Assembly: GCF_007655135.1 (NCBI RefSeq)
Contig: NC_045128.1
Location: 43,599,885 to 43,663,884 of the forward strand
Direction: 5' to 3'
Length of the DNA: 64,000 nt
DNA from: Punica granatum
Lineage: Eukaryota; Streptophyta; Magnoliopsida; Myrtales; Lythraceae
Shown: positions 48,415 to 60,419 of the stretch, one piece after another
How positions within the stretch are numbered: position 1 is the first letter of the stretch
Layout: each line of letters opens with the position of its first letter
The notes under the pieces: model-generated
What the model was told of the DNA's origin: nothing
The model's input: the letters and a program-made list of their open reading frames with translations, nothing else
Databases searched by the model: none
Made by a program: the position numbers and the translations under genes

Positions 48415-48467
48415 GATCTAACGGTAGCCTGGCGGGTGCTTCCAAACTGTCAGGCTACCGTAAGATC
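48415..48467. repeat. Hairpin with ~18-bp near-perfect stem
   Basis: GATCTAACGGTAGCCTG and the downstream CAGGCTACCGTAAGATC pair with a single mismatch around a loop of about 19 bases. It lies about 100 bases from the hairpin at 48272. Confidence 0.7.
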
Positions 48468-48711
48468 AAGTGTACAATCTGCACAATTATGCAGAAGTTG
48501 AGATTATCTTATTTCTGATGAAGTACGAAATTTCGTTCTTTTTTCCAGTAATATGATAGAAGACGTTAAATTAATTGTGTTTTAATTAAAGATCGATTGT
48601 TGCTCTCGAGAAAGACTAAAGACCGATCTACAATTTAGTCGAAACAATGGAAGTTGATACAACACTTCTTAACTAAAAACATTGGAATGTATATACGGGA
48701 GAAGTCGATAG

Positions 48712-49724
48712 CTAGCTAGCATGGGCTAGGTTGCTGTTTGTGGACACATGATGGATAAAGTCCAATGGTGCTGGAGCTGTCCAGCACGACTTCACAGCAA
48801 AGAGAAGCTTCTCCCTCACGAGAGGCCCGTCTTCGTGATTGATTATTTGGCTGTCATAGTTCATCCAGTCGATGATGCTCTTGACCTTCACCAGGACATC
48901 AACACCATCCCGTATGATCACGCTCCCTTCTGGCCTTAGGATACTATCCATCTCCAACATTATGTCTTCCATTTCACATCCGCCATATATTATCAATGAC
49001 GCTTGCATGTGATAGATATCATCACGTATTTAAACAAAGCAAGTAGCGGAAAAAAAAATTGCGATTCTCAAAGTTCCTTATGTAGGAAATTTCATTATGT
49101 TAAGAGCGCCTGGAATTCGAAACTTCTAGTATCAACCTTCAAGAGCTGACGATTTACCTGGCATCACAAGTTCTAAATACTGAACCAGCATGGATGAGGT
49201 CTTACGTCCTTGGATAAGTAGACATTGCTTGGCACCTGCAAAACATGCACCGTTGATGATGATATACCTGTTCGAGAACAAGCACCTCTTTTTAACAGTT
49301 TTAAAGAGGAATAAATGACTGTTGTACCAGCTCTGATAAGTTCCAACGAGTCCTCTTTCATAGACAACTCGGAGGGTGTTGAGCCTAGCTTCGACGGGCA
49401 CGACATTCACGACCCAAACAGGGTCCTCAACAAGGGCAGCTGCAAACCCACCCAATTGTGCATTCATGTCCAAGAGGTTCCTAACTATGCCTTCCTGCTT
49501 GCCCTAACTGGTTGTTCACTGTCTTATAGTACGAGATTCTCCTCTTCCACAATTCATTTTCACTTTGGAAATGCTCTGGGGTCACACCGTCGATCGTCCC
49601 TTGACTGATCCTCGGTGGGACTGCATTTAGCCTCTCTGGCCACTTCGGTAGCTTGCCACCAGCAATTTCTCCGGCGCCTGATACTTCTGGCAAGGGAGTC
49701 AAGCACGTTGCCAAGTTCGTGTAC
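48712..49724 (-). pseudogene. Truncated, frameshifted methyltransferase gene of the PMT (DUF248) family
   Basis: Three blocks on the minus strand match the C-terminal third of plant PMT-type putative methyltransferases, Golgi proteins linked to pectin methylation. Block 1 (49724 to about 49484), after a TTCTTCAG acceptor, includes CLTPLPEVSG, KLPKWPERLNAVPPRIS and [16 protein letters not shown] small insertion then shifts the frame, with a stop just after. Block 2 (about 49480-49330) continues [32 protein letters not shown] and [12 protein letters not shown]. About 300 bases of unrelated sequence follow. Block 3 (about 48990-48712) resumes GGCEMEDIMLEMDSILRPEG, DVDVLVKVK-like GVDVLVKVKSI and HEDGPLVREKLLFAVK. 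The normal CEA...TYDLIHAD stretch is missing, as is the N-terminal two thirds. A functional product is very unlikely. Confidence 0.8.
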
Positions 49725-51623
49725 CTGAAGAAGACACATTAAATAATCTTATACTAGATGATGAACATATTATTATGCCTTTATGTCCAAGCTAGAGCTT
49801 TTAGATCAATGGACAGATTGGATTCCAGAGCCACTTGGTCTGATTATCGATTGATCAAAGCTTAATCAGAGTGCATGTATATTAATAGGTACCGAGAGAG
49901 AGTGACAGCGAGACCCGTCTGCAATTTATTGCCAAAAAAATAAAAAATAAAATTAGAGGCTATTGAAGATTATATAAACGACAATAATAATATGCTAGTT
50001 GAGAGTTGGAGGAGACATAGGTCTCGGATCAAGTTGGTCATGTCAATAGACTTGCAAAAACTATTGTCTATAGTCTACTCTCTTGTCCTATTAAAAGGAT
50101 AACTTCATCACAAATATAATTGTCTAAATTCAGACTCAATTAATTGGTTTTGGCATACTTTCTATAACTAAGGGTCTGTTCGGTTTCATGATCAGATTTT
50201 AGAATCATGATTTTGATTTTAACTCTACCCATTACACAACAAAAATACACGTTTTTCAAATCAAATTTATAATACCATCTTATTTGTCTTTTTTCACAAT
50301 CAAAATCAAAATCAAAATCAAAATCAAAGTTACTTTAACTCTGAAACCAAACGTCCCCTTAGAAGCTTGGATCGATAGCAATTGTCGAGTAATACAACGG
50401 ATAAATTAATTTACTCAATCTCAGTGGACAGACCGATAACAATCTGATTAACATTCGTAGTTTTAGATGTGCCATGTTGGGGAGGATAGAAATTGATTAT
50501 TGCAATTGCTGGGTGTAAGATCAGTAGAAGTACGAGGCAAATGTCGAGAGTATAGGGACGATGTCGATGGTATACACTAAGCATATCGTTTTTAGAGTTT
50601 ATTAATTTTAATTTGTGGGGATAATCGATTCACTGTCAAACTAAATTAAATTAAGGAAAAATAATAATAAAATTTCCGGTTGGATTTGGGGTAATTATAA
50701 AGTGACGGCGGGAGCTCCCGAGAGTGGCCGTCCCGTAGCGGCCATTCCCCTGCGGCACTCCAATAATGTTCTTAATTTATGTTTTATTTATCTAAATAAT
50801 ATAGTACATAAAAGTAAAAAAGTAATATAATTTAGGCAACTTATCGTCTTTAAAAACCATCAGCGATCAATAATTGGCGTGTTCCTAACAACGTAGTGTC
50901 TTGAGACCATTAGATCATTACAACGTGAATCTTTCCCTAGTTGCTTAGATTAATCCATTACGTATCTCTACACTAGAAAAGGTCCAGAGAGAATGCAATG
51001 AGTCAGGTTCCCCATCATCGGCTTACCAACTTCCTACACCTTCCGATACAATATGACATGACATGCGTTGCCCGCTAGCACGGTTACTTTCTAACAAATG
51101 CATGACCATAATTTTCCGCCGAACAATCATAGATAATAAGCATATTTGAGCTGACCAGAGGCCCCAAAAATGCCTAATTGGTCTCTGAGCTGGAATCACC
51201 TCGTGAACGGAACAGGACCATAATCATGGATACTCGAAATCTCTTCACAACTTCATCGGTTGGATAGGCTGGACTGGAGCCATCATAATGGCTTCCTCAC
51301 CACAATGGAGAGATACGGCCGGGGGACAGCCACGATGGGCGGAGGAGGTCCACACTTTACGGAGGTCTGCAATTAAATTCAGCGGTTTCTCCTTTAAATG
51401 TATGTTTTGCACGATCCCGACTGTGTTCTACCATAAAATTAGCCATGGCATGATTACTGTTGTTTTTGTTCAGCTTCTCTTCTTCGCTGGTTCAGGTTTT
51501 ACTTCTCTAATAAGATTTTCACTATTTGCAATGACTCTCGGACGATGCCGTGATGAACTCAGTAACTTAATTTATATTTTTTCTATTTTTTTATTTGAAG
51601 TGTTCTTTTACTGATACAGTTAA
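49725..51623. other. Spacer between the two pseudogenes
   Basis: No exons of the missing methyltransferase N-terminus or RPB6 exon 1 were found here. It contains a Tourist-like MITE. Open frames at 51288-51614 show no recognisable domain. Confidence 0.5.
50172..50358. mobile_element. Tourist-like (PIF/Harbinger) MITE, 187 bp
   Basis: The left end GGGTCTGTTCGGTTTCATGA and the reverse complement of the right end, GGGGACGTTTGGTTTCAGAG, are the classic GGGNCTGTTTGG-type ends. Flanks are CTAA and TTAG, so the 3-bp target duplication is not cleanly direct. A (AATCAA)n run lies at about 50299-50327 inside. Confidence 0.6.
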
Positions 51624-52574
51624 GAGGATGAGCCCCAAGAGCCCGAGATTGAGGTGCGGAACAGTGCTTGCTTGCTACTCGGGAATTCTATCCAATGAAA
51701 TCAAAATGTGTCATTTTTTTTTAAGAGAGATTAGAATATCTCTATTATTGAAGTTGGTTGGGCTGGGTTCGATTTAACAGCAAGGGGTCGAGGATGAAGT
51801 AGATGCCAATAACAACAATGACGACATTCTAGAACCTGTTGATGCTGAAGAAAAAGAAGAGCAGGAGTCGGCGAAAAAGGAAAGGAAGACTTGCAAGTAT
51901 ATGACCAAGTATGTGCGAGCAAGAATTCTGGGTACTCGAGCTTTACAGATCAGGTTTTTATCATGGACCTGCCTCCCTCTTTTTCCATCTTTCTGCCTAA
52001 CTAATGAATACCATTGCTGACCAAAACTTCCCTTTGACTGAGAGCAGCATGAACGCCCCAGTGATGGTTGAGCTTGAAGGCTAGACAGACCCACTTGAGG
52101 TATCGCGGTAAGTGCTTATGTTTGTTTTCATCTTACTTGTAAGATATACGCATCTGTTGCAATGAGATGAGCCAAGTATTCGTAAGATGGCTGTTTTATA
52201 TTCACGAGATGGAATGCATGTTAATGTAATGCGGAAGAGTTCAGTAACGGAGGATTCTTGATTGTATCAGATTGCAATGAAGGAGTTGAGGGAGCGGAAG
52301 ATTCCTTTCATCATTCGCCGCCACTTGCCCGATGGAAGGCGAGTTTATTTAGCTGTGTAGAGCTGCTACATGGAACTTCCTTGCGTGACATTTTCTTATC
52401 GAAGATAGATGAGAAGTGCTGCTCGCTCTCTGCATATTCCCGTTCATGTTTGTATTCTCGTATGGAAAATACCAACGGTAATGAGAGTTATATACTGCTT
52501 GCAGCTATGAGGACTGGGGAGTTGATGAATTGATTGTGGAGGATTCCTGGAAGAGGCAGGCAGGCAGGCGGTGA
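51624..52574 (+). pseudogene. NRPB6: Decayed copy of RNA polymerase common subunit RPB6 (RPABC2)
   Basis: Exon blocks at about 51624-51653, 51781-51953, 52048-52099, 52271-52338 and 52505-52574 encode most of RPB6, the subunit shared by Pol I, II and III. Visible blocks are [61 protein letters not shown] and YEDWGVDELIVEDSWKRQ. Intron positions and phases are kept, so this is a DNA-level duplicate rather than a processed copy. In exon 4 an in-frame TAG (52082-52084) replaces the Glu codon of the conserved VELEGETDP. The TTAAGAGGATGAG start of the first block suggests a one-base deletion, exon 1 is not found, and the conserved KYERARIL reads KYVRARIL. The donor after LPDG is GC (AAG-GCGAGT). 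A full-length subunit cannot be made from this locus. Confidence 0.85.
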
Positions 52575-52764
52575 TTGATTTTCGAATGACCTCTCGTATC
52601 TATGGACCATTCAATTGGAAGGTTGATCAACCAGAAATTTCATGTGGTTGAAGCATTTGGGGGAAACAGTAGAGCTACACGGTGATCGTGGCAATGCCAG
52701 TATCCAGCCAAAGCCCAACCACGGTGCATCCCTGGTCTTTGAAGAATTCTCCTTGTCCATTTAT

Positions 52765-52795
<31 letters not shown>

Positions 52796-54472
52796 TGGTG
52801 GGTGGTATCTCCTTCGTTTGTTTTCGTATGGTCCCAAGGCGGAATCGTTCGTCTTGGCTACCTTTTGGGGGGCGATTTGCAAAATGACCCTAAAGGGGCC
52901 AACCGCGGTGATTCTGCCTCGGCCACATAATTTCCCCGTCTTCTTATGGGACCAATGCACTTAAATAAAAGACGATAGGATAGAAATATTTGGGTGAATA
53001 AATATGGTAGGATGTGCAATGCTTCTTATGGACCACAGAGAGTTTTGATTTTAATGATTGGTGGGAGTAATGTTCAACTCTGATGACAGCTTTATTTGTT
53101 GGGTGGGTGCTGTTTTCTAATCATCAACTCGGATCACACGCACTATGAATTAGCTGCTAATTAATGGCACTCGACATCATCATCACCTGTTGCTCCAATG
53201 ATCATGGTGAAAATTAAATATATAATTATTCATTCATTCGATTCTGTTTGTCAATAATAATAATAAATTGAAAAAGGGGCCAGTCTGTTTTGTTAATATC
53301 TGAATATGTCGCGGAAGGAAGTGAGACTATGTATAGACTGGACCAGTGGAAGCGTGCATGATGTGGGTTCTATTTTTTAAGTCTGTGCCCCGGCAAAATT
53401 GTTTAGAGTCACCCACATGAGATTTGCATGGATTTGATGCTTTGACAAATCTATTTATTTTATTCATTATTCTAATTCTAATCATAGGATTAAACGACAT
53501 TCACTAACCGGCAGGGACTGGGATCCAGGGAAGATATATGAAAAAAAGGGCTGCCTCTTTTTTTTTTTTTTTTTTTTTTTAAAAAAATTCTCTCTCAAAT
53601 TAGGATCAGTCGAAGAACATAACACATGCGTGATTGTAAAGATAAAGGGCAGAAATCAATCATAATGCCATAAAGTTTAATCTTTCCAACGTACACGATT
53701 AATATTACTATCGTCGTGTTCCTTCTGATCTGACTAATATCAGTAATTAACGCGTTTTGTTTCACCCTTACTTTCTCTTGGCAACATATCTCGTTGATCC
53801 AAGAAAAAAAAAAAAAGAGGGCAATGATATTGTAAGGACAAACTTATTGTATTGTATCACCGAGAAGCGTCAGTAGTATGTATGAATGGAAACGTTTTAT
53901 TTCCATCGCGAGCACACGAAAGCAACGCTTAATAGTGGAGAGAGAGGGAGCGAAAATAGCAAATAGAAGAAAACTCACAACCGAAAGTCAGACTTGATTC
54001 TATGTTGGTCTTCCCAACTCAACATAGGTATTGAGCGCAACCAATAATTTCAATGCTAAAACAGTTCGCACTAATTCTTCACATATATATAAAATATAAA
54101 GATATATAGTATTATACTTCCATGCACATTTTTCCTGATTTTTCTACACGTCCCACTTGCAGATCGTAGAAGCTCATTTTGATTTATGCCCTTTCCTTTC
54201 ACCTCTTGACCGTCGTCGTCGTCTTCTTCTTCTTCTTCTTCTTTTAAACGATTATTGTAGTTCATAATACAGCATAATTATAATCGTATGCATTCCATGA
54301 GGAAAATGATAAACCATCAACTCCGGCTCTCATGGCCCTTTAATTCTCACTTGTTCTACCTCATCTTGCTCTACCTCTAAAAGACATCCGATTAGCTAGT
54401 CAATAAGGTCAGCAGCCATAAGTGTCCCTTTTCTTTTTCTCGATCTCTCTCCAACATACACCGGTTCTCTCC
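52575..54472. other. Spacer before the F-box/PP2 gene
   Basis: Contains a poly(T)-poly(G) tract, several A/T runs and a (GTC/TTC)n-like stretch near 54210-54243. No gene is supported. Confidence 0.55.
52775..52795. repeat. Poly(G) run of 21 bases after a T run
   Basis: Thirteen T and 21 G in a row. Third long G run of the window. Confidence 0.95.
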
Positions 54473-55930
54473 ATGGGAGGAATCATCTCCGTGTTCTTTT
54501 CTGCAAGTACTGATGAGAGTACTAAAGGGTCATCAGACTCGGTTCCGGAGCCTGGCCTTGGAGACTTGCCGGATAGTTGCATCACGATGATCCTCGCGGA
54601 GTTGGATCCGCCAGAGATCTGTAAGTTGGCCGGGCTGAACAGGGCATTTCGAATTGCCTCATTGGCCGATAATTTGTGGAAGTCAAAGCTGCCCTCGAAT
54701 TATGAGTTTCTCATGGAGAGAGTTCTTGGCGAACCAGTCGGATATTTAACCAAGAAAGAGATTTACGCAAGACTCTGTCGGCCGAATGCCTTCGATGGCG
54801 GTACAAAGGTATGTCTAATAACGCCTTCATTTCAAAAAACCTTATATGACAGTTCGCCTGTGCTTGTTAAGATTATATCTGATTGTCCCGGCATTAAATC
54901 TCGAATTAGTCTAATAATATGCACTGATTGATCAATATGATAATAAGTTTTCAACTATATATGGACATATTATTAATATTATTATTTTTTGGGTAGATAA
55001 ACTATGGACATTATTTGTTGCAGGAAGTTTGGCTTGATAAAGTTTCTGCTAAAATGTATCTATCAATTTCTTCCAAGGCATTGAAAATAACGGGAATGGA
55101 TGATCGAAGATATTGGAATCATATTCCAACAGGAGAGTCCAGGTAATTTATTTAACTCCATTACGCTTTTCCTCTTTTGAGGATTATTGACGACAACAGT
55201 CAATTGGCAAAAACATCATTAGCTAGAAATAGCCCCATATTTAATGGTCCTTCCTGCGCTCTCTAATCCATGCGAAGCCTTGTCTTCGTGACACTGCAGA
55301 CTCATTGTCCTCGGGCTATATATACATACCTATATATATTAGCGCGTTAACTGAATAAGATTTTGATGATCGGGTAGTCCTATCCCCGTCAAGAATACTG
55401 AAACAAAATGTCGGAAAAATTCTTTTGAGGAAAATAGTGTCATGTATGGCAAAATGATCTCTCTGTGCATTGTTTAATTGGGGGTGTTAATTGATGTTAG
55501 GTTCAACACAGTGGCATATCTCCAGCAGATCTGGTGGGTCGAATTGGTGGGTGAAATAGAGTTCGAATTCCTCCTGCCCGGAAAGTACAGCCTCTTCTTC
55601 AGGCTACAACTAGGCAAGACCCTAAAGCGATTTGGACGTCGGGTCTGTGATCTTGGTAGAGTTCACGGCTGGGACATCAAGCCCGTCCGGTTCCAGCTGT
55701 CGACATCGGGCTGCCAGGAAGCCACGTCTGAGTGCTACTTGCATGACCCTGGCAACTGGGTCCACTACCACGCCGGTGATTTCATAGTGGAAAACACACA
55801 CATGCCCTCGAGAGTCAAGTTCTCCATGGTACAGATAGACTGCACACACACCAAAGGAGGTCTGAGCGTGGATTCCGTGTTAATATGCCCGAGCAAGCGA
55901 ATCGAGTCGAGAAGCAGCCAAATTACATGA
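54473..55930 (+). CDS. F-box protein PP2-A13-like
   Basis: Three exons, 54473-54808, 55024-55142 and 55501-55930, give 294 residues, close to Arabidopsis PP2-A13. The N-terminus MGGIISVF could be N-myristoylated. An F-box at about residues 24-72 ([42 protein letters not shown]) would bind SKP1 in an SCF ubiquitin ligase. The rest is a phloem-protein-2-like lectin domain, with [40 protein letters not shown] and [13 protein letters not shown]. The start is the ATG that fits family length; the frame is open further upstream. Substrates, possibly glycosylated proteins, are unknown. Confidence 0.9.
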
Positions 55931-56689
55931 GTTTCCGTTTTCGGTTTAGACTAACATTTGGTAATTGGTATCACACCAGCAGCATAGCCACTAGTATATA
56001 GTACCGTTGGTGTAGTCGTAGACATGCGCAATACTGATTTATTACTTTGGGAGTTTCCTTTTGATGGAATTTTTTGACCATTCAAGATTCACATGCATGC
56101 ATCCATTCCATGTATAAAAAAAGCAGAGGCAAAATCCGACAGCAAGCTAACATAAACGGTCACCGAATGGAACATCGAACTAACCAACCACCAAAAGTCC
56201 AGCAATCTCCAGCACATGGTGTACTAAATCATCATATAAAATCCATGATAATGAAAAGTAGAACAATCTCCGGCACATGGGAGTACTAGATCTTCATCAT
56301 ACAGAAGCCATGAGAATGAAATCGAAGCTGTTCTTCCTCAACAAGTAGCTTATGCAATAGATTACACTTGCACTGACTTATAACGACGACATAGACGAAG
56401 CCCCGCCAAAGAAGATTTTCCCTAAATATTCTAAAATTGCTTGCAAGTGTTGCAACACCAGTTTGTGAAGCCACAACCACAATTAGAAACGAGTTAAAAA
56501 CAAAAAAAAAAAAGACAGAGAGCCCCAAAAAAAAACAACAAAAAAAAATAAAAATGAACAGAAAGAATGAAAATCCCGCATCCATTTTAGAACACGCTGT
56601 ACAGAGGTAAGACAGAACTCCCTTAAGATTGAATGACAATCTCACCATTATCATTATCGGTTGGGCTGGCCAAATTAGTGTTAGTCATG
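55931..56689. other. Convergent 3' flanks of the PP2-A13-like and SLK2-like genes
   Basis: Probable 3' UTRs of both genes with purine-rich, A-rich stretches. No further gene is supported. Confidence 0.6.
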
Positions 56690-59600
56690 TTACGCCTTCC
56701 ACCCAAAACCCATGGTGTCATCGAGATCACTGCTGAAGAAGCTATTGCCGGTGAACTCTTGGGCAATATCAGAAACAATATCATCTGATAAGTGGAGACC
56801 CTGAGGCATATCAGGCGCTCTACCAGGGTTGAACCCGTTATTCCCAGTTGCAGGGGGTGCAGAGGAATCGCTGTTGGAGGCAGTGCCTTTGAAGCTGTTG
56901 CTCCGACTAGGTGCTGGACCGGAGACGTTGGACGAGGCAGGCTGAACCTGGGCTCGAGCCTGCGCCTGGGGTGGCGCTGAGTTGTTATTCCCGAAACCCA
57001 TACCACTCCTGAGATGAGCCTGGGCCTGTTGAACCCCTCCTCCGCCACCATTGTTATTAGACATCTCCTGCAGAAGATGCTGAATCATCTGCTGCTGGAG
57101 AGTTTGGTTTCCCTGAGTTGGGTTAGGGTTTTGCTGGAGTAGGTTAGTCGGCCCGTTCAGCGCCCGCTGCTGCGGGGGAAGATTCGGGCTTGAATAGCCG
57201 CTAGAGTGGAATATCTTCGGGCCTTGAAATGTGGCTGATGGGCTCTGGGCAGAATTGCTGAAAGAGGACGCCTCCTGCTGAAGGGTGCTTGAGTTGGAGT
57301 TCATGGAGTTCTGACGCATGAGCAGGTTCTGGTAGCCTGTTGTGAGGGCCAAAGCAGCTTGGGCAGACCCACTCAGGGCTCCACGATGAGCCATGTTGGG
57401 GTGGCCCATTTGGTTGTTCAGACCAGAATGCTGCAGCGCCATCAGCTTATTAAGTGTGTTTCGATCAGTTGGGAGGCCCTGTACGCTTGCAAGCTGCTCC
57501 ATCTCCTGCATCTTCTGCATCTGAAGTTTAGCTGCAGAGGTGTGTCTAGGATAGTTTTTCAAGCCCTCTGCACATTAAACACGACATTTCTCTTACTGAC
57601 TGGAAAAATGGAGATGTGCTCATATCAAGGCTTAAAAAAATCAAAGGGCTGCGTAGATCACCTATAGGTCCTTTATTGGTCTCCTTGCAGAAATCTATGA
57701 GATCCTTCATGCTATTGACAACCTCAGAGATCTGTTACAAATCAAAAACCACAAGTAAAAACAAGAGAGGGATATGATAAAATCATTTGAACAATAATGA
57801 TTACATCTTGCAATACTTACCTGCAAACATCTGACATATCTTTTGGAGAATCCGAGGTCATTCAACGACTGAAGCTCCAAGCTTTTAGCAAGCTGACGCC
57901 CCGCTGAGAGAACCCTACAAGAGGGAAATCAAATTTACATCAGAAACATTTGAAGAAACATGACAAAAATGTTTCGCATTATCTGCGAACTCACATATTA
58001 CTGTTAGTCTGTAAATCCTGGGAGGAGACTCCATCAGCTCCACTTTCAGCAATTGTGCTCTGACACTTCTGCACGACCTGGACCAACTGATGGACCTGCA
58101 AAACATGGAAAATACCATTGACAAAGGAAAAGGTAAATAAAATGATGCTGCCAAGCTTGCCCTCAGTTACATAGGAGTCTTGTACCTGTGGAGCAACCAG
58201 ACGCCGAGGAAGGAGTTCTTCATGCCTACGAGCACAAAACTCCCATGACAGTATCTGAGAGATAAAAGAGGTAGACTTGAGTACTTCACTCAAAAAAAGG
58301 TGGACCAATTATTAACTACTAGCCTGTGAAACACAATTAGGTTTACTAACCTTTAGATCATGTGCGAAAATGATCCGAAGCTGGCCTTCACGAACAACAC
58401 GAAGTTGCTCATACACACTCTCTTGAACTGCTTTCCCGTACTCCAACACCATTATTCCAGAAGGGAATCTATACTCTTTAGGCAAGTCCAAAAATAAAAG
58501 CTCATCAATGACCCCACTGCCGAATTTGATTTCATTAAGTCTTGGAAGTACTTCAAAAGTTGCCTCTGTCAACACAAGCAGAAGCAAGAATCAGTTAAAC
58601 AATACACCCAGACCCCAGAAGAGACAAAACAATAAATCCATCGTTAAGGTATAATTGCCGAATGCACATTAAAGGACTAACTGATTCCTACTTTCTTGAG
58701 AATTCTAATGCTACATCATCATGCGTTAAGAAGGCACAGGGCAAAATAATGAGTGAAAACAGACATAGAAGTAAATTGCCTTGCTTCAAGTTTTCAACAT
58801 CAAGGATAACATGGCATACCACAAGAGCATACTAGACCACAGATATAACAAACTTCAGAAGCACCCTTCTGCTTTGGCATCTATTAAACTAGTATCCATT
58901 CATTTGATCACAAAAACAAATAAACAAGCAATTATCTTCCAAGTAGAACTAGGATAACACGGTAGCATTGTCTTACCAAAGCCCCTTCCAGACTTGGAGC
59001 CACAGATGTCACAATGCCACGCGTCCTGAAGAAAGACAACGAAGGTAAAGATGAGTATCAGCCGATGCATAGGTGAACTATCTATATTGTATCTGCCGCT
59101 TGGCATAACTTTTTCTTGATACAGAAAGAAAGCATGAATAGCATCTTAAAATCACAGACGAACAGACCATAGCTGCCTGAGGGAAAACACCAAGTGCATG
59201 TTGTCCAACATTCTCGTACAATGACAAGCACCATCTTTTCTTTGCACGAGGGGAATAATATTCTGTCACGAACTTCCTCCAGTAAGCAATAGCATTATCC
59301 TGTTGAAACATGAACACATAGAATAAACCCATCTGACTCAGTAAAGCCATTTATAGAAGAATCTCCATTAATATTAAGGAAGAAAATGAAATTTAGGAAG
59401 TAATGCCGAAGATGTATGGAGTTCACAATATAAGTGGAAGTAAAAAAAAAAGTAGTATTGCTTGCGGGATATAGAATTCAACTCACGAGTGGTCGTTGTC
59501 TCTGATGATAAAGGTATTGCATAAGCCTTCGAGAACACACACCACTATCATAGAGGCGTTTTACATTCATGGGCTGCATGCCCTGCTGTTGTAGCTGCTG

Positions 59601-60419
59601 TCTCAGCTGCAGCTGCTGCTGCTGCTGATGCTGTTGCTGCTGCAGATGGGCTCTCTGCAAATGCGGCATAGACTGCAGGATCTGCTGCTGCTGTTGCCGC
59701 AGTCTCTGCTGCTGTAACAATGCCTGTAACTGCGGATTATGGTTCTGTAGCATCGGATCTGGCCTCTGCAGCAGTTGTTGCAGGACCTGCTGCTGTATGA
59801 TATCTTCTTGCTTAATATCAATCCTGGGCTTCTTCTGCAGATGGGACAGACTATTTGGGTCCTGAATGAAGGATCCAGGAACCCGAGCTCCCATCGGAAG
59901 CAAAACTTGGCCAGCTTGTGATGGGGGTACGGATGTCACGCTCGAGTTCCCCTGTTGCTGTTGTTGACTCTGCTGCATTTGTTGAGCAGGTTGATCTTGG
60001 TGAGGACTTTGTTGCACTACAGAGGATCCATCTATGACAGATGAACCAGAAATACTGATGTTATTTGAAGTGAACGACATAGGGGATGCTGGTAAGCGCA
60101 TGTAGGATTCTGTGTTTATACTTGCACTTCTCTGCAAATGTGGTCCTCCAGAGAGGGCCGAATTGGCATCTGTAACTAGAGAGCTCGCTCCAACACTAGG
60201 TCCAGAATTTCCCGCACTGTTCAAGGCAGCACTGTTCATGTCCCCCGAAACCGCTCCTCGATTGGAACGACCAGTTCCTGGTAGTGAGTTAGAAGAGTTA
60301 GCAAAGGATGAGCTCAAGTGGGAGTTAACCACCGTCTGCGACTGAGCATCTCCTTGGTAATAAACTCCTGAGCTTGAAGAAGACTGGGTTAGCCCACCAG
60401 ACACCCGAGATGGGACCAT
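56690..60419 (-). CDS. SLK2: SEUSS-like transcriptional co-regulator, SLK2 type
   Basis: Nine coding exons: 59487-60419, 59168-59299, 58977-59025, 58351-58565, 58186-58254, 57995-58095, 57821-57914, 57662-57731 and 56690-57567, giving 846 residues with frame kept throughout. The start MVPSRVSGGLTQSSSSSG is the SLK2 N-terminus. Ser/Asn-rich sequence leads into Gln-rich blocks at about residues 160-300. The conserved LIM-domain-binding-like core follows: CSRRLMQYLYHQRQRP, NAIAYWRKFVTEYYSPRAKK, FGSGVIDELLFLDLP and SWEFCARRHEELLPRRLV. The C-terminus is Gln/Asn-rich and ends DLDDTMGFGWKA. Arabidopsis SLK1/SLK2 and SEUSS bind LEUNIG and LEUNIG_HOMOLOG to repress transcription in embryo, flower and organ development. 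The start is the first ATG in the open frame. Confidence 0.94.

Larger units (their letters stand above)
46902..48711. other. Spacer upstream of the IQD gene
   Basis: Holds the IQD leader with an (AG)n tract at about 47018-47041, a SINE-like 3' fragment, a (TA)n tract near 47930 and two compact hairpins. No gene is supported. Confidence 0.55.

Noticed and set aside
51288..51614. Possible RPB6 exon 1 or separate small gene
   Set aside because: The 108-residue frame lacks the acidic RPB6 N-terminus and any other known domain.
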